Shown: positions 17,069-26,383, counted from the first letter of the stretch. The stretch is 64,000 nucleotides of DNA from Cupriavidus neocaledonicus (GCF_000372525.1 NZ_AQUR01000107.1:1-64000); one strand, 5' to 3'. Numbers and translations: made by a program. Notes: generated by a model from the letters alone, not told the origin.

Positions 17069-17772
17069 AAGTCGTTCAGGCAGTACGCGTCGGTCAGCTC
17101 GACCGGCTTGTCGCCATGGGTATAGCCGATGCGGCGGATATGCAGCAGCGGCTCGCCCGGCCCGATGCCGAGGCGCGCGGCCAGCTCCGCGGTGGCGACG
17201 ACCGCGCGCAGCGTCTCGGTGACGCGCAGCACCGGCTTGCCGATCCGGTCCAGGTAGGCGTAGAGCGATTCGCCGATGGCGCTGGCGTCGGGCAGCACGG
17301 CCAGCGCCAGCGTGGTCACATCCATCCAGTAGATCTGCCCGTCGGCCTTGCGCAGCCGCGTCAGCCTGACGATTTCGTCGCCCTCGGGCAGGGCCAGTTC
17401 CGCGCTTTCCTGCGCGGTGGCGCGGCGGCGCTCGAACGCCACCAGCTCGCTCGCCGGCGTCATGCCGCGCCGGCGCGCCAGCTCGCTGAAATTATCCAGG
17501 CGCGGCGGCCTGGGCTCGGCGCGCGGAGCGATAAAGGTGCCTGCGCCGCGGTTGCGCGTGATGGTGCCTTCGTCGGCCAGCACCTGCAGCGCGTGACGCG
17601 CGGTGACGCGCGAAATCCCCAGCGAATCGACCAGCGAGCGCTCCGACGGCAGCGCATCGCCCACGCGCCATTGCCCCGCCTGGATGGCGGCGGTGAGCTT
17701 GCGCGCCACCTGCAGGTAGATCGGCGTGGCGTCCGCCTCGTCGGGCTTGAGGGCCTGCAGCCGTTGATCCAT
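17050..17772 (-). CDS. GntR-family (HutC/UTRA) transcriptional regulator, probable nag regulator
   Basis: The 240-residue protein has an N-terminal winged helix (about residues 18-85; LPSERSLVDSLGISRVTARH and EGTITRNRGAGTFIAP) and a C-terminal UTRA ligand-binding domain, as in NagR/YvoA and HutC. UTRA regulators of this type commonly respond to amino-sugar phosphates. It is divergent from nagA across a 470-base gap holding four TACCAAT-core sites, which suggests that it controls nagA and itself. The start at 17772 is supported by GAGGAGTCGC directly before the ATG. The ligand GlcNAc-6-P is inferred from context only. Confidence 0.85.
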   Translation of the reverse strand: MDQRLQALKPDEADATPIYLQVARKLTAAIQAGQWRVGDALPSERSLVDSLGISRVTARHALQVLADEGTITRNRGAGTFIAPRAEPRPPRLDNFSELARRRGMTPASELVAFERRRATAQESAELALPEGDEIVRLTRLRKADGQIYWMDVTTLALAVLPDASAIGESLYAYLDRIGKPVLRVTETLRAVVATAELAARLGIGPGEPLLHIRRIGYTHGDKPVELTDAYCLNDFYELKQ

Positions 17773-17806
17773 GCGACTCCTCGTAGCTGCCAAAGCCGAT
17801 GTAGTG

Positions 17807-18081
17807 AATACCAATTTAGGACATTGACGACCCTGCGGGAAAATCCGGAGGAAAAGGTGATGCAGGCAGCATGCGCAGCGTGTCCGCCAATTGGTACTGC
17901 AGAGGTTGGGCTCGGCAGCGCCCGCCCCGACGCTTGCCTCGGTTGCGCAGCAGCCCGAAAACCGGGGGCTTCCGCATGGCACCGGACTCTCGTCCGCGGG
18001 CGGGATTGCGATACTGCCATCTCGCCCCGGTTCAATACCAATTGGACGCACCATTGCCGTCATGGCTGGCATTGGTATTTT
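17807..18081. promoter_or_regulatory. Four candidate GntR-regulator operators between the regulator gene and nagA
   Basis: The heptamer TACCAAT occurs four times in the 17773-18242 gap: plus strand at 17809-17815 and 18036-18042, minus strand at 17890-17896 and 18071-18077. The flanks are also alike: GAATACCAATTTAG, CAGTACCAATTGGC, CAATACCAATTGGA and AAATACCAATGCCA. Seven-base identity repeated four times in AT-richer patches of otherwise GC-rich DNA is what a regulator operator array looks like. Apart from these sites the gap shows no convincing gene. Confidence 0.55.
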
Positions 18082-18242
18082 TATGGTCGGGAACCGTTCG
18101 TGGTTGCCCGTCTTTCCGCCTGATGCGGGCCAACGCATGCCCAACCGGTCGCGCGTATCTGGAAGCAGAATGGATGAGATGGCGTAGCGCCGCGGGACGC
18201 GGCAATTCGCCAGGGCGACGCGTGGATCTGGAGAGCATTGCC

Positions 18243-19346
18243 ATGAAGGGAAACATCCTGACGCCGGCAGGCTGGGTCTTCGGCGAGCTCCATGCCGGAC
18301 CGGACGGTCGCATCGCGCGCATCGAGGGCGTGCCGGCCGCGCCCGCGGGCAACGATGCGCCGTTTGTGCTGCCGGGGTTTGTCGACCTGCTCAACCACGG
18401 CGGCGGCGGCCAGGACTTCATGGATGGCGCGGCGGCGGTGCCGGCGATCCTGCGCGCGCATGCGCGCTTCGGCACCACTAGCCTGCTGGCCGCCACCATG
18501 ACCGCGCCACACGATGTGCTGCTGTGCGCCGTGCGCGCGCTTGGCCGCGCGTGTGCCGGGCGCCCGCCCGGTGCGGCGCGGCTGCTGGGCGTGCACCTGG
18601 AAGGGCCGTACCTCAATCCCGGCAACCTGGGCGCGCAGCCCGAGCCCCCGGCCACCGCCACGCCGGAACACCTGGCGCAGTACCTTGGCGCCGCGCCGCT
18701 GAAGGTGGTGACGCTGGCGCCAGAAATGCCCGGCCACCTCGACCTGATTCGCCAGCTCGCCGCGCGCGGCGTGCGCGTGCAGCTGGGGCACACGCTCGGC
18801 ACCTATGAAGACGCGGTGGCCGCGCTCGAGGCCGGCGCCAGCGGCTTCACCCACCTGTTCAACGCGATGACGCCGCTGCGGCATCGCGCCCCCGGCATGG
18901 TCGCGGCGGCGCTGGCGCATGCCGAGTTCGCCGAGCTGATCCCGGACCTGCTGCACGTGCATCCCGGCGCCATCCGCGCGGCGCTGCGCGCGATCCCGCG
19001 GCTCTATGCGGTCACCGACGCCACCGCCGCCGCCGGCATGCCCGATGGCGTGTACCACCTCGGCAGCCAGACGGTCTACAAGGCCAAGGGCAGCGTGCGG
19101 CTGGCCGACGGCACGCTCGCCGGCAGCGTGCTGACCATGGACCAGGCGCTGCGCAACCTGGTCGCGATCGGGCTGGACCTGGCCGATGCCGCGCGGCGCG
19201 TGTCGCTGTACCCGGCGCAGTACCTGGGCATCGCCGACCGCGGCAGGCTGGCCGAAGGCTGCTGGGCCGACGTGGTGGTGCTGGACCGCGCGCTGTCGGT
19301 GCGCAGCGTGCATGTCGAAGGAGAGTGCTGTGTCGGGACTGCCTGA
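18243..19346 (+). CDS. nagA: N-acetylglucosamine-6-phosphate deacetylase
   Basis: NagA removes the acetyl group from GlcNAc-6-phosphate, giving glucosamine-6-phosphate. The 367-residue product is an amidohydrolase-fold enzyme with PGFVDLLNHGGGGQDFMDG after the N-terminal beta domain, LGVHLEGPYLNP (metal-ligand Glu), VQLGHTLGTYEDA (His), FTHLFNAMTPLRHRAPG (His), and YAVTDATAAAGMPDG (catalytic Asp region). The first HxH pair of many amidohydrolases is replaced by LNH, as in E. coli-type NagA, which binds a single metal. GGAGAG lies seven bases before the ATG. No nagB or nag PTS gene is adjacent; the general PTS proteins are encoded at 29.0-31.5 kb. Confidence 0.92.
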   Translation: MKGNILTPAGWVFGELHAGPDGRIARIEGVPAAPAGNDAPFVLPGFVDLLNHGGGGQDFMDGAAAVPAILRAHARFGTTSLLAATMTAPHDVLLCAVRALGRACAGRPPGAARLLGVHLEGPYLNPGNLGAQPEPPATATPEHLAQYLGAAPLKVVTLAPEMPGHLDLIRQLAARGVRVQLGHTLGTYEDAVAALEAGASGFTHLFNAMTPLRHRAPGMVAAALAHAEFAELIPDLLHVHPGAIRAALRAIPRLYAVTDATAAAGMPDGVYHLGSQTVYKAKGSVRLADGTLAGSVLTMDQALRNLVAIGLDLADAARRVSLYPAQYLGIADRGRLAEGCWADVVVLDRALSVRSVHVEGECCVGTA

Positions 19347-19555
19347 GCCGCCCTGGACGCGCCAACTGGCACGGATGATGCGGATGGCCCGATGGCGCGG
19401 CCGCCGGCGCCGTCCGCCCGGCCGTCCAGCTGCAATACGTGCGCAACGTGACCGCGACATGCTGGGCCGAGCGACTGCCTGAGCCCTGCAAGCAATGCCG
19501 GCTTGCCCCGCCCCGGCCAACCTCATCCGCCCCATCGGCACGCAAGGAGCCCGCC

Positions 19556-21043
19556 ATGCCAACCCCCCGCACCGTCTCTGCCTTCGGCACTGCCGACGCC
19601 CGGCCGCTCGACCTCGTCATCTTCGGCGGCGCCGGCGACCTGTCGGCGCGCAAGCTGCTGCCCTCGCTCTACATGTGCCACCGCGACGGCAACCTGCCCG
19701 ACGGCACGCGCATCATCGGCGTGGGCCGGCACCGCTGGGACCGCGAGGCCTTTGTCAATTTTGCCGACGAAAGCGCACAACCGTTTGTCGATGCGCGCTA
19801 TATCGAGGCCGCCAAATGGCAGGCCTTCCTGCAGCGGCTGGACTTCGTCCATCTCGATGCCGCGCAGGCGGCTGACTACCCGGCACTGGCCGCGCAGCTG
19901 CGCAGCGAGGCGCTGCGGATCTACTACATGGCGATGCCGCCGGGGCTGTTCGCCGCCACCTGCGACAACCTCGCCAGCCATGGCCTGATTGCCGACGACA
20001 CCCGGCTGGTGCTGGAGAAACCGCTGGGCGTCGACCTGGCGTCGGCGATCGACATCGGCGAGGTGGTCAGCCGCTATTTCAGCGAGGATCGCACCTACCG
20101 CATCGACCACTACCTGGGCAAGGAAACCGTGCAGAACCTGATGGCGCTGCGCTTCGGCAATTCGATCTTCGAGCCGCTGTGGCGCACGCCGTTCGTGCGC
20201 AGCGTGCAGATCACGGTGGCCGAGACCGTGGGCGTGGGCACGCGCGGCGGCTTCTACGACGAGGCCGGCGCCATGCGCGACATGGTGCAGAACCACCTGC
20301 TGCAGCTGGTCAGCATCCTGGCGATGGAACCGCCGGCGTCGCTCAACTCGGACGCGGTGCGCGATGAAAAGCTCAAGGTGCTGCGCTCGCTGCGGCCGAT
20401 GTCGCCCGAGGACGTGCGCCGCAACACCGTGCGCGGCCAGTACACCGCCGGCGCCATCGCCGGCGAGCTGGTGCGCGGCTACCTGCAGGAAGAGGGCATT
20501 CCCGCCGACAGCCGCACCGAGACCTTTGTCGCGATGCGGGCCGAGCTTGGCACCTGGCGCTGGAACCAGGTGCCGTTCTACCTGCGCACCGGCAAGCGCA
20601 TGCAGGAGCGCGTGACCGAGGTGGTGATCCACTTCGCCGAGGTGCCGCATTCCATCTTCGACCCCGGCAGCACGCTGCAGCCCAACCGCATGGTGATCCG
20701 GCTGCAGCCGGAAGAGTCGGTGCGGCTGACGCTGATGGTGAAGCAGCCGGGCGAGGGCATGAGACTCAAGCCGCTGAGCCTGGCGCTGAACCTCGACTCG
20801 GCCTTCACCACGCGCCGCGCCGAGGCCTACGAGCGCCTGCTGCTCGACGTGATTCGCGGCCGCCTGGCGCTGTTCGTGCGGCGCGACGAGCTGCAGGCCG
20901 CATGGACCTGGGTTGATCCGATCCTGGAAGCCTGGCGCGCGCAGGACGAGGGGCCGCGGCCCTATACCGCGGGCACGTGGGGGCCGGCGGCATCGTCGGC
21001 GTTCATGGCGCGCGAGGGCGTGCAGTGGTCGGAAGAGGCCTGA
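19556..21043 (+). CDS. zwf: Glucose-6-phosphate 1-dehydrogenase
   Basis: Zwf oxidises glucose-6-phosphate to 6-phosphogluconolactone, making NADPH or NADH and feeding the Entner-Doudoroff or pentose-phosphate route. The 495-residue product is full length. The dinucleotide loop is FGGAGDLSARKLLPSLY (residues 23-39; the usual GASGDL is GGAGDL here). The substrate motif RTYRIDHYLGKETVQNLMAL contains the catalytic His. EKPLGVDL, a further conserved segment, precedes it. The start at 19556 follows AAGGAG eight bases upstream. It lies 209 bases after nagA on the same strand; neither pgl nor edd is adjacent. Confidence 0.95.
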   Translation: MPTPRTVSAFGTADARPLDLVIFGGAGDLSARKLLPSLYMCHRDGNLPDGTRIIGVGRHRWDREAFVNFADESAQPFVDARYIEAAKWQAFLQRLDFVHLDAAQAADYPALAAQLRSEALRIYYMAMPPGLFAATCDNLASHGLIADDTRLVLEKPLGVDLASAIDIGEVVSRYFSEDRTYRIDHYLGKETVQNLMALRFGNSIFEPLWRTPFVRSVQITVAETVGVGTRGGFYDEAGAMRDMVQNHLLQLVSILAMEPPASLNSDAVRDEKLKVLRSLRPMSPEDVRRNTVRGQYTAGAIAGELVRGYLQEEGIPADSRTETFVAMRAELGTWRWNQVPFYLRTGKRMQERVTEVVIHFAEVPHSIFDPGSTLQPNRMVIRLQPEESVRLTLMVKQPGEGMRLKPLSLALNLDSAFTTRRAEAYERLLLDVIRGRLALFVRRDELQAAWTWVDPILEAWRAQDEGPRPYTAGTWGPAASSAFMAREGVQWSEEA

Positions 21044-21056
21044 GGCGCGGATCGCC

Positions 21057-22598
21057 CTAGCCGGCCATGCGCAGCGCGCGCCGGTACTGGATCGCCTCGC
21101 CGACGTGCGCCGCATCCAGCAGGTCGGCCCCGGCCAGGTCGGCAATGGTGCGCGCCACCTTCAGCACGCGGAAGTACGAGCGCGCCGACCACGCCAGCCG
21201 TGTCATCGCGCCGCGCAGCAGGGCCTGCGCCTGCGGGTCCATGGCGCAGTGCTGCTCGATCTCGCGCCCGCCCAGTTCATTGTTGGGCTTGCCCTGCCGC
21301 GCCAGCTGCCGCTCACGCGCGGCCAGCACGCGCGCGCGTACCGCGGCGCTGGGTTCGCCGGGCGGGCCGTCGAGCATTTCACCCTGGTCCTGCGCGGGCA
21401 CCTCGACCTGCAGGTCGATGCGGTCGAGCATGGGCCCGGAGATGCGCGACTGGTAGCGGCGCACCTGGTCGGGGGTGCAGCGGCACGGCCGGTCGGGGTG
21501 GCCGAGGTAGCCGCACGGGCAGGGGTTCATCGCCGCCACGAACTGGAAGCAGGCGGGGAAATCGGCGTGGCCGTGGGCGCGGGCGATGGTGATGCGGCCC
21601 GATTCCAGCGGCTCGCGCAGGACTTCGAGCACGCGGCGGTCGAACTCGGGCAGCTCGTCCAGGAACAGCACGCCGTGGTGCGCGAGCGAGATCTCGCCCG
21701 GACGCGGATTGCCGCCGCCGCCGACCATGGCCGGGCCCGACGCGGTGTGGTGCGGCGCGCGGCAAGGGCGCACGCCCCAGGCCTCAGGGCGGAAGCCGCC
21801 CGGGGTCAGGCTCATCACGGCGGCGGCCTCCAGCGCCTGCTGCAGCGACATCGGCGGCAACAGGCCGGGCAGGCGCTGCGCCAGCATCGACTTGCCGGTG
21901 CCGGGCGGGCCCACCAGCAGCACCGAATGCTGGCCGGCGGCCGCCACCTCCATGGCCCGGCGCGCCTGCGCCTGGCCGCGGACTTCACACATGTCGGGGC
22001 CGCACCCGGTGGCGACGGGCAGCAGCGGCGGCATGGCGCGGGGCAGCCGCGCCCCGGCCACGGGGCCGAGGTGGTCGCAGGCCTGGCGCAGCGTGGCGGC
22101 GGCGTGCACGGCCAGGTCTTCGATCAGTGCGGCTTCGGCGCCGTTGCCCGCGGCGACCAGGAAGGTGCGCGGCGCCTCGCCCGAGCCGGCGCGGGCGGCA
22201 TTGTCGCGCGCCAGCCCCATTGCCATGGCGAGCGCGCCGCGCACCGGACGCAGTTCGCCGGACAGCGACAGCTCGGCGGCGAATTCATGCGCGTCGAGCG
22301 CGTCGGCCGGGATCTGGCCGCTGGCGGCCAGGATGCCCAGCGCGATGGCCAGGTCGAAGCGGCCGGATTCCTTGGGCAGGTCCGCCGGGGCCAGGTTGAC
22401 GGTGATGCGGCGGTTGGGGAACTCGTAGCCGCTGTTTAGGATGGCGGCGCGCACGCGCTCGCGGCTTTCGCGCACGCCGGTGTCGGCCAGGCCGACGATG
22501 GTAAAGGCCGGCAGACCGTTGGCCAGGTGGGTCTCGACCCGCACCGGCGGCGCGGCGATGCCGGTCAGGGCCCGGCTGCGCAGGACGGCAAGGCTCAT
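21057..22598 (-). CDS. comM: ComM/YifB-family AAA+ ATPase (Mg-chelatase-like)
   Basis: ComM proteins are AAA+ helicases that promote branch migration during natural transformation. This 513-residue product has the N-terminal ChlI-like domain (LPAFTIVGLADTGVRESRER and RRITVNLAPADLPKESGRFD), the AAA+ core (Walker A LLVGPPGTGKSMLA, Walker B GVLFLDELPEF), a four-cysteine segment NPCPCGYLGHPDRPCRC, and the C-terminal lid domain. The start is either 22598 (MSLAVLRSRAL, preferred because it matches the family N-terminus) or 22613. It is convergent with zwf, with only 13 bases between the stop codons. Confidence 0.92.
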   Translation of the reverse strand: MSLAVLRSRALTGIAAPPVRVETHLANGLPAFTIVGLADTGVRESRERVRAAILNSGYEFPNRRITVNLAPADLPKESGRFDLAIALGILAASGQIPADALDAHEFAAELSLSGELRPVRGALAMAMGLARDNAARAGSGEAPRTFLVAAGNGAEAALIEDLAVHAAATLRQACDHLGPVAGARLPRAMPPLLPVATGCGPDMCEVRGQAQARRAMEVAAAGQHSVLLVGPPGTGKSMLAQRLPGLLPPMSLQQALEAAAVMSLTPGGFRPEAWGVRPCRAPHHTASGPAMVGGGGNPRPGEISLAHHGVLFLDELPEFDRRVLEVLREPLESGRITIARAHGHADFPACFQFVAAMNPCPCGYLGHPDRPCRCTPDQVRRYQSRISGPMLDRIDLQVEVPAQDQGEMLDGPPGEPSAAVRARVLAARERQLARQGKPNNELGGREIEQHCAMDPQAQALLRGAMTRLAWSARSYFRVLKVARTIADLAGADLLDAAHVGEAIQYRRALRMAG

Positions 22599-22623
22599 GG
22601 CATCGAACCGCACGGAACTGTTA

Positions 22624-22655
22624 ACGAAAAAGGCCGCCAGGACTGGCGGCCTTCA
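22624..22655 (-). terminator. Rho-independent terminator after ubiK
   Basis: On the minus strand AAGGCCGCC-AGTCCT-GGCGGCCTT is followed by TTT. It lies between ubiK and comM, about 32 bases past the ubiK stop codon. Confidence 0.75.
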
Positions 22656-22686
22656 TGCAGGCAGGATGGCGGCGGGACCGGCGTGC

Positions 22687-22965
22687 TCACGCGCCCCCGG
22701 TCGAGTCCACCGAGCCGGCGCCGGGCGGGATGCCGGCGCGGCGCTCCAGCTCGGCCACGCGGCTTTCCAGTTCCTCGAGGCGGGCGCGGGTGCGCGCCAG
22801 CACCTGCGACTGGACGTCGAATTCCTCGCGCGTGACCAGGTCCAGCCGGGCAAAGCCCTGGGTCATCATGCTGCGCACGTTTTTCTCGATGTCCCTTGCC
22901 GGCGAATTGCGCAGCGCCTCGCTGACCTTGTTCTGCAGGTCGTTGAAGAGGTCGGTCGGTTTCAT
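22687..22965 (-). CDS. ubiK: Ubiquinone biosynthesis accessory factor UbiK
   Basis: The 92-residue protein belongs to the UbiK (YqiC, BMFP) family, which works with UbiJ in the aerobic ubiquinone-biosynthesis complex and has membrane-fusogenic activity in vitro. The N-terminus MKPTDLFNDLQNKVSEALRN is amphipathic. A coiled coil follows (about residues 45-78: VLARTRARLEELESRVAELE), as in the family. The C-terminal tail is flexible. The start at 22965 follows AAAGGAGAAACC. It is divergent from the porin-glnK-amtB set. Confidence 0.9.
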   Translation of the reverse strand: MKPTDLFNDLQNKVSEALRNSPARDIEKNVRSMMTQGFARLDLVTREEFDVQSQVLARTRARLEELESRVAELERRAGIPPGAGSVDSTGGA

Positions 22966-23256
22966 GGTTTCTCCTTTGCGCACCTGACTGGTGCCAATCC
23001 GGGTGGGCATCTGGCGTATGGCGCGCTTTCGCACAGGAATTGGGCGCCCTGAATGCGGGCGATTCCCGTGCAAGCGGGCCGTCCCCAGCCACCGTCAGAC
23101 CTCGATTATCGCCCCAGCGGCACGCCGGCGAAAGCACCGGCGCCGCGCCGTTCACACCTTTTAACCCGATCTGGCGTCGCCGCGGGGCCGATTGCAGGCT
23201 GCCCGCGATGCTGGCCGGCGCGTGCCGTGGCGCATCGATCGCCGCTTTCCGTAGGG

Positions 23257-23272
23257 TGGCACGGCAGTTGCA
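23257..23272 (+). promoter_or_regulatory. Sigma-54 promoter upstream of porin-glnK-amtB
   Basis: TGGCACG-GCAG-TTGCA is a perfect match to the sigma-54 consensus, including GG and GC at the -24/-12 spacing. Transcription would start near 23284, about 70 bases before the porin ATG. The downstream genes point to NtrC as activator, but no clear NtrC palindrome (GCACC-N5-GGTGC) was found in the 22966-23256 gap, which otherwise holds nothing recognisable. Confidence 0.9.
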
Positions 23273-23353
23273 GTAGTGAGGGCGAGCTGCCTCGAGCTTT
23301 ACCGGAATCCAACGAAACGAAATCCGAGCCATCAGGAAAAGGAGAAAAACCCC

Positions 23354-24136
23354 ATGAAGAAGTTGGCCCTTGCAGTCAGCGCGATGGTCCTGGCCAGTGC
23401 CGCCGGCGGCGCCCTGGCCCAGAGCACCGACGCCGCGGCCCCGGCTGCCGAGCCGGCCTCGCCGCATACGTTCACGGCCAACGTGTCGCTGGTCACGGAC
23501 TACCGCTACCGCGGCATCAGCCAGACCAACCTGCGCCCGGCAATCCAGGGTGGTTTCGACTATGCGCACGAAAGCGGCTTCTACGTGGGCAACTGGAACT
23601 CCAGCATCAGCTGGCTGGAAGACGCCAACCCGGCGGTGTCGGCGCCGGTCGAGATGGACTTCTACGGCGGCTTCAAGAACACCTTCAAGGTCGCCGGCAC
23701 CGAGTTCGCCTATGACCTGGGCGTGCTCGAGTACTACTACCCGGGCGGCTACAACAACCCGCGCCCGTACACCACCGAGCTGTATGCCGGGGTCGGCTGG
23801 GGCCCGGTGTTCCTGAAGTACTCGCACTCGGTCACCAACCTGTTCGGCTGGGCCGACAGCAAGAACAGCTACTACGTCGACCTGACCGCCAACGTGCCGC
23901 TGAACTTCTGGGACCTGACGCTGAACGCGCACGTCGGCTACCAGGGCGTGAAGCACAACAGCGATGCCTCGTACACCGACTGGAAGATCGGCCTGACCAA
24001 GGACCTGGGCAAGGGCTTTGCGCTGGCGGTCGCCTATGTCGACACCAACGCCAAGGAAGTCGCCTATACCAGCGCCAACCGCGGCCGCTACCTGGGCAAG
24101 GCCGCGGCGTGGGCCTCGATCACCAAGACTTTTTAA
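23354..24136 (+). CDS. TorF-family putative outer-membrane porin
   Basis: The 260-residue protein has a signal peptide (residues 1-22, MKKLALAVSAMVLASAAGGA then LAQ) and belongs to the Gcw_chp/TorF family of putative outer-membrane beta-barrels. The family start is TANVSLVTDYRYRGISQTNL. Alternating aromatic strands run through the protein, and it ends in a terminal Phe (SITKTF), the usual signal for BAM-dependent outer-membrane insertion. It sits between the sigma-54 promoter and glnK-amtB, so it probably helps nitrogen compounds cross the outer membrane when nitrogen is scarce; that role is inferred. The ribosome site AAAAGGAGAAAAAC precedes the ATG. Confidence 0.88.
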   Translation: MKKLALAVSAMVLASAAGGALAQSTDAAAPAAEPASPHTFTANVSLVTDYRYRGISQTNLRPAIQGGFDYAHESGFYVGNWNSSISWLEDANPAVSAPVEMDFYGGFKNTFKVAGTEFAYDLGVLEYYYPGGYNNPRPYTTELYAGVGWGPVFLKYSHSVTNLFGWADSKNSYYVDLTANVPLNFWDLTLNAHVGYQGVKHNSDASYTDWKIGLTKDLGKGFALAVAYVDTNAKEVAYTSANRGRYLGKAAAWASITKTF

Positions 24137-24188
24137 TTCTGACGCAGCCAGGGCGGGCTGATGCCGGTCCGCTCCCAGGAGAATCCTG

Positions 24189-24527
<339 letters not shown>

Positions 24528-24559
24528 CCCAAGACAGCATAGAGACAAAGGTGAATTCC

Positions 24560-26107
24560 ATGAAAACCTGGATCAAGCGATTCTTGGCGGCGGGCGCGGT
24601 GGCGCTGGCCGTCGGCACGGCCGGCGTCGGCATGTCGACCCCGGCTGCCGCGCAGGACAAGCCGGCAGCCGAGGCCTCGGCCGCCGCCACTTCCGCGCCG
24701 GCCGCCGTGCCGGCTGCGGCAGCCCCCGCTGCCGCCCCTGCAGCAGCGCCCGCCGCGGCCGCACCGGCGGAAGCTGCCGCCGCGCCGGCTGCGCCGGTGC
24801 CCAACAAGGGCGACACTGCCTGGCTGCTGGTCTCGACCGCGTTCGTGATCCTGATGACGCTGCCCGGCCTGGCGCTGTTCTACGGCGGCCTGGTACGCTC
24901 CAAGAACATGCTGTCGGTGCTGATGCAGTGCCTGGTGATCTTCTCGCTGGTGTCGCTGCTGTGGGCCATCTACGGCTACAGCTTCGCCTTCACCGAGGGC
25001 AATGCCTTCTTTGGCGGCACTGACCGGCTGTTCATGAAGGGGCTGACGGTCGAGGCCGTGGCCGCCACCTTCAGCAAGGGCGTGGTGCTGCCGGAACTGG
25101 GCTACTTTGCCTTCCAGTGCGCCTTCGCCTGCATTACCTGCGGCCTGATCATCGGCGCCTTCGCCGAGCGCGCGCGCTTCTCGGCGGTGCTGGTGTTCGT
25201 GGTGCTGTGGTTCACCTTCGCCTACCTGCCGATCGCCCACATGGTGTGGTTCTGGCCGGGCCCTGACGCTTACACCGACGCCGCCGCCGGCACTGCCGCA
25301 ACGGCCAAGGCCGGCTGGCTGTTCCAGAAGGGCGCGCTCGACTTTGCCGGCGGCACCGTGGTGCACATCAATGCCGCGGTGGCTGGTCTGGTGGGTGCCT
25401 TCATGTTCGGCAAGCGCATCGGCTTCGGCCGCGAGGCGATTCGTCCGCACAGCCTGACCTTCACCATGGTCGGTGCCTCGCTGCTGTGGTTCGGCTGGTT
25501 CGGCTTCAACGCCGGTTCGGCGCTGGAAGCCAACGGCTCGGCCGCGCTGGCCTTCGTCAACACGCTGCTGGCGACCTGTGCCGCGGTGCTGTCGTGGACC
25601 TTCGGCGAGTGGATCGGCAAGGGCAAGCCGTCGATGCTGGGCGGCGCCTCGGGCGCGGTCGCCGGGCTGGTGGCGATCACCCCGGCCGCGGGCTTCGTCG
25701 GCCCGATGGGCTCGATCGTGATGGGCGTGGTGGCCGGCCTGCTGTGCCTGTGGGGCGTGACCGGACTCAAGCGCATGCTGGGCATGGACGACTCGCTGGA
25801 CGTGTTCGGCGTGCACGGCGTGGGCGGCATCGTCGGCGCGCTGCTGACCGGCGTGTTCGCCGCGCCCAGCCTGGGCGGCACCGGCATCTACGACTACGTC
25901 GCCAACAAGGTGGCGGACGACTACTCGATCGCCGGCCAGCTGTGGATTCAGTTCGAAGGCGTGCTCACCACGGTGGTGTGGTCTGGCGTGGTGGCCTTCG
26001 TCGCCTACAAGCTGGTGGACATGCTGATCGGGCTGCGCGTGCCGGAAGACGAAGAACGCGAAGGCCTGGATATCACCTCGCACGGCGAAACCGCCTACGA
26101 AGGCTGA
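24560..26107 (+). CDS. amtB: Ammonium transporter AmtB
   Basis: AmtB is a trimeric channel for ammonium. The 515-residue product has a cleavable signal peptide (cleavage near AAAQ), then an unusually long Ala/Pro-rich segment (about residues 33-82). The eleven-helix channel follows: LPGLALFYGGLVRSKNMLSV in helix 1, the two pore histidines in the GGTVVHINAAVAG and DVFGVHGVGGIVGAL segments, and GWFGFNAGSALEANG. The cytoplasmic tail EDEERE...HGETAYEG matches the family end. The start at 24560 gives a proper signal sequence (MKTWIKRFLAAGAVALAVGT). GlnK, its regulator, is immediately upstream. Confidence 0.95.
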   Translation: MKTWIKRFLAAGAVALAVGTAGVGMSTPAAAQDKPAAEASAAATSAPAAVPAAAAPAAAPAAAPAAAAPAEAAAAPAAPVPNKGDTAWLLVSTAFVILMTLPGLALFYGGLVRSKNMLSVLMQCLVIFSLVSLLWAIYGYSFAFTEGNAFFGGTDRLFMKGLTVEAVAATFSKGVVLPELGYFAFQCAFACITCGLIIGAFAERARFSAVLVFVVLWFTFAYLPIAHMVWFWPGPDAYTDAAAGTAATAKAGWLFQKGALDFAGGTVVHINAAVAGLVGAFMFGKRIGFGREAIRPHSLTFTMVGASLLWFGWFGFNAGSALEANGSAALAFVNTLLATCAAVLSWTFGEWIGKGKPSMLGGASGAVAGLVAITPAAGFVGPMGSIVMGVVAGLLCLWGVTGLKRMLGMDDSLDVFGVHGVGGIVGALLTGVFAAPSLGGTGIYDYVANKVADDYSIAGQLWIQFEGVLTTVVWSGVVAFVAYKLVDMLIGLRVPEDEEREGLDITSHGETAYEG

Positions 26108-26160
26108 GCGCAAAGGTGTTGTGCTGGAGGGCTGATTGGGAATCTGCTCTCAGGAGTTTT

Positions 26161-26186
26161 GCCCGGCTGCGTGCCGGGCTTTTTTC
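26161..26186 (+). terminator. Rho-independent terminator of the glnK-amtB operon
   Basis: GCCCGGC-TGCGT-GCCGGGC is followed by six T residues, 53 bases past the amtB stop. Confidence 0.85.
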
Positions 26187-26325
26187 TTTGTCGTGTTGAC
26201 CGGGGTTGCAGACATTAGCCTGCGGCCTGCGCGCAATCCGCTGCGCGAACTGCCCATCGCGCGCCCGATGCACAGCCCCGCTGAAACCGGCCAGGCCAGT
26301 GCCGGCGCGGGCCAGCCGGCAATCC

Positions 26326-26348
26326 CCCGCGCTAGACGCGGGCTTTTC
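26326..26348 (+). terminator. Second terminator-like hairpin in the amtB-gshA gap
   Basis: CCCGCG-CTAGA-CGCGGG is followed by CTTTTC. The gene or RNA it would end is not obvious; the 26187-26325 stretch before it shows no recognisable gene. Confidence 0.5.
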
Positions 26349-26383
26349 GCAAAGTGCTTAACTCCGATCTTAAAAAGCTTCAG

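Noticed and set aside
22966..23256. NtrC binding palindromes upstream of the sigma-54 promoter
   Set aside because: Several GCACC and GGTG fragments occur, but none pairs at the right spacing.
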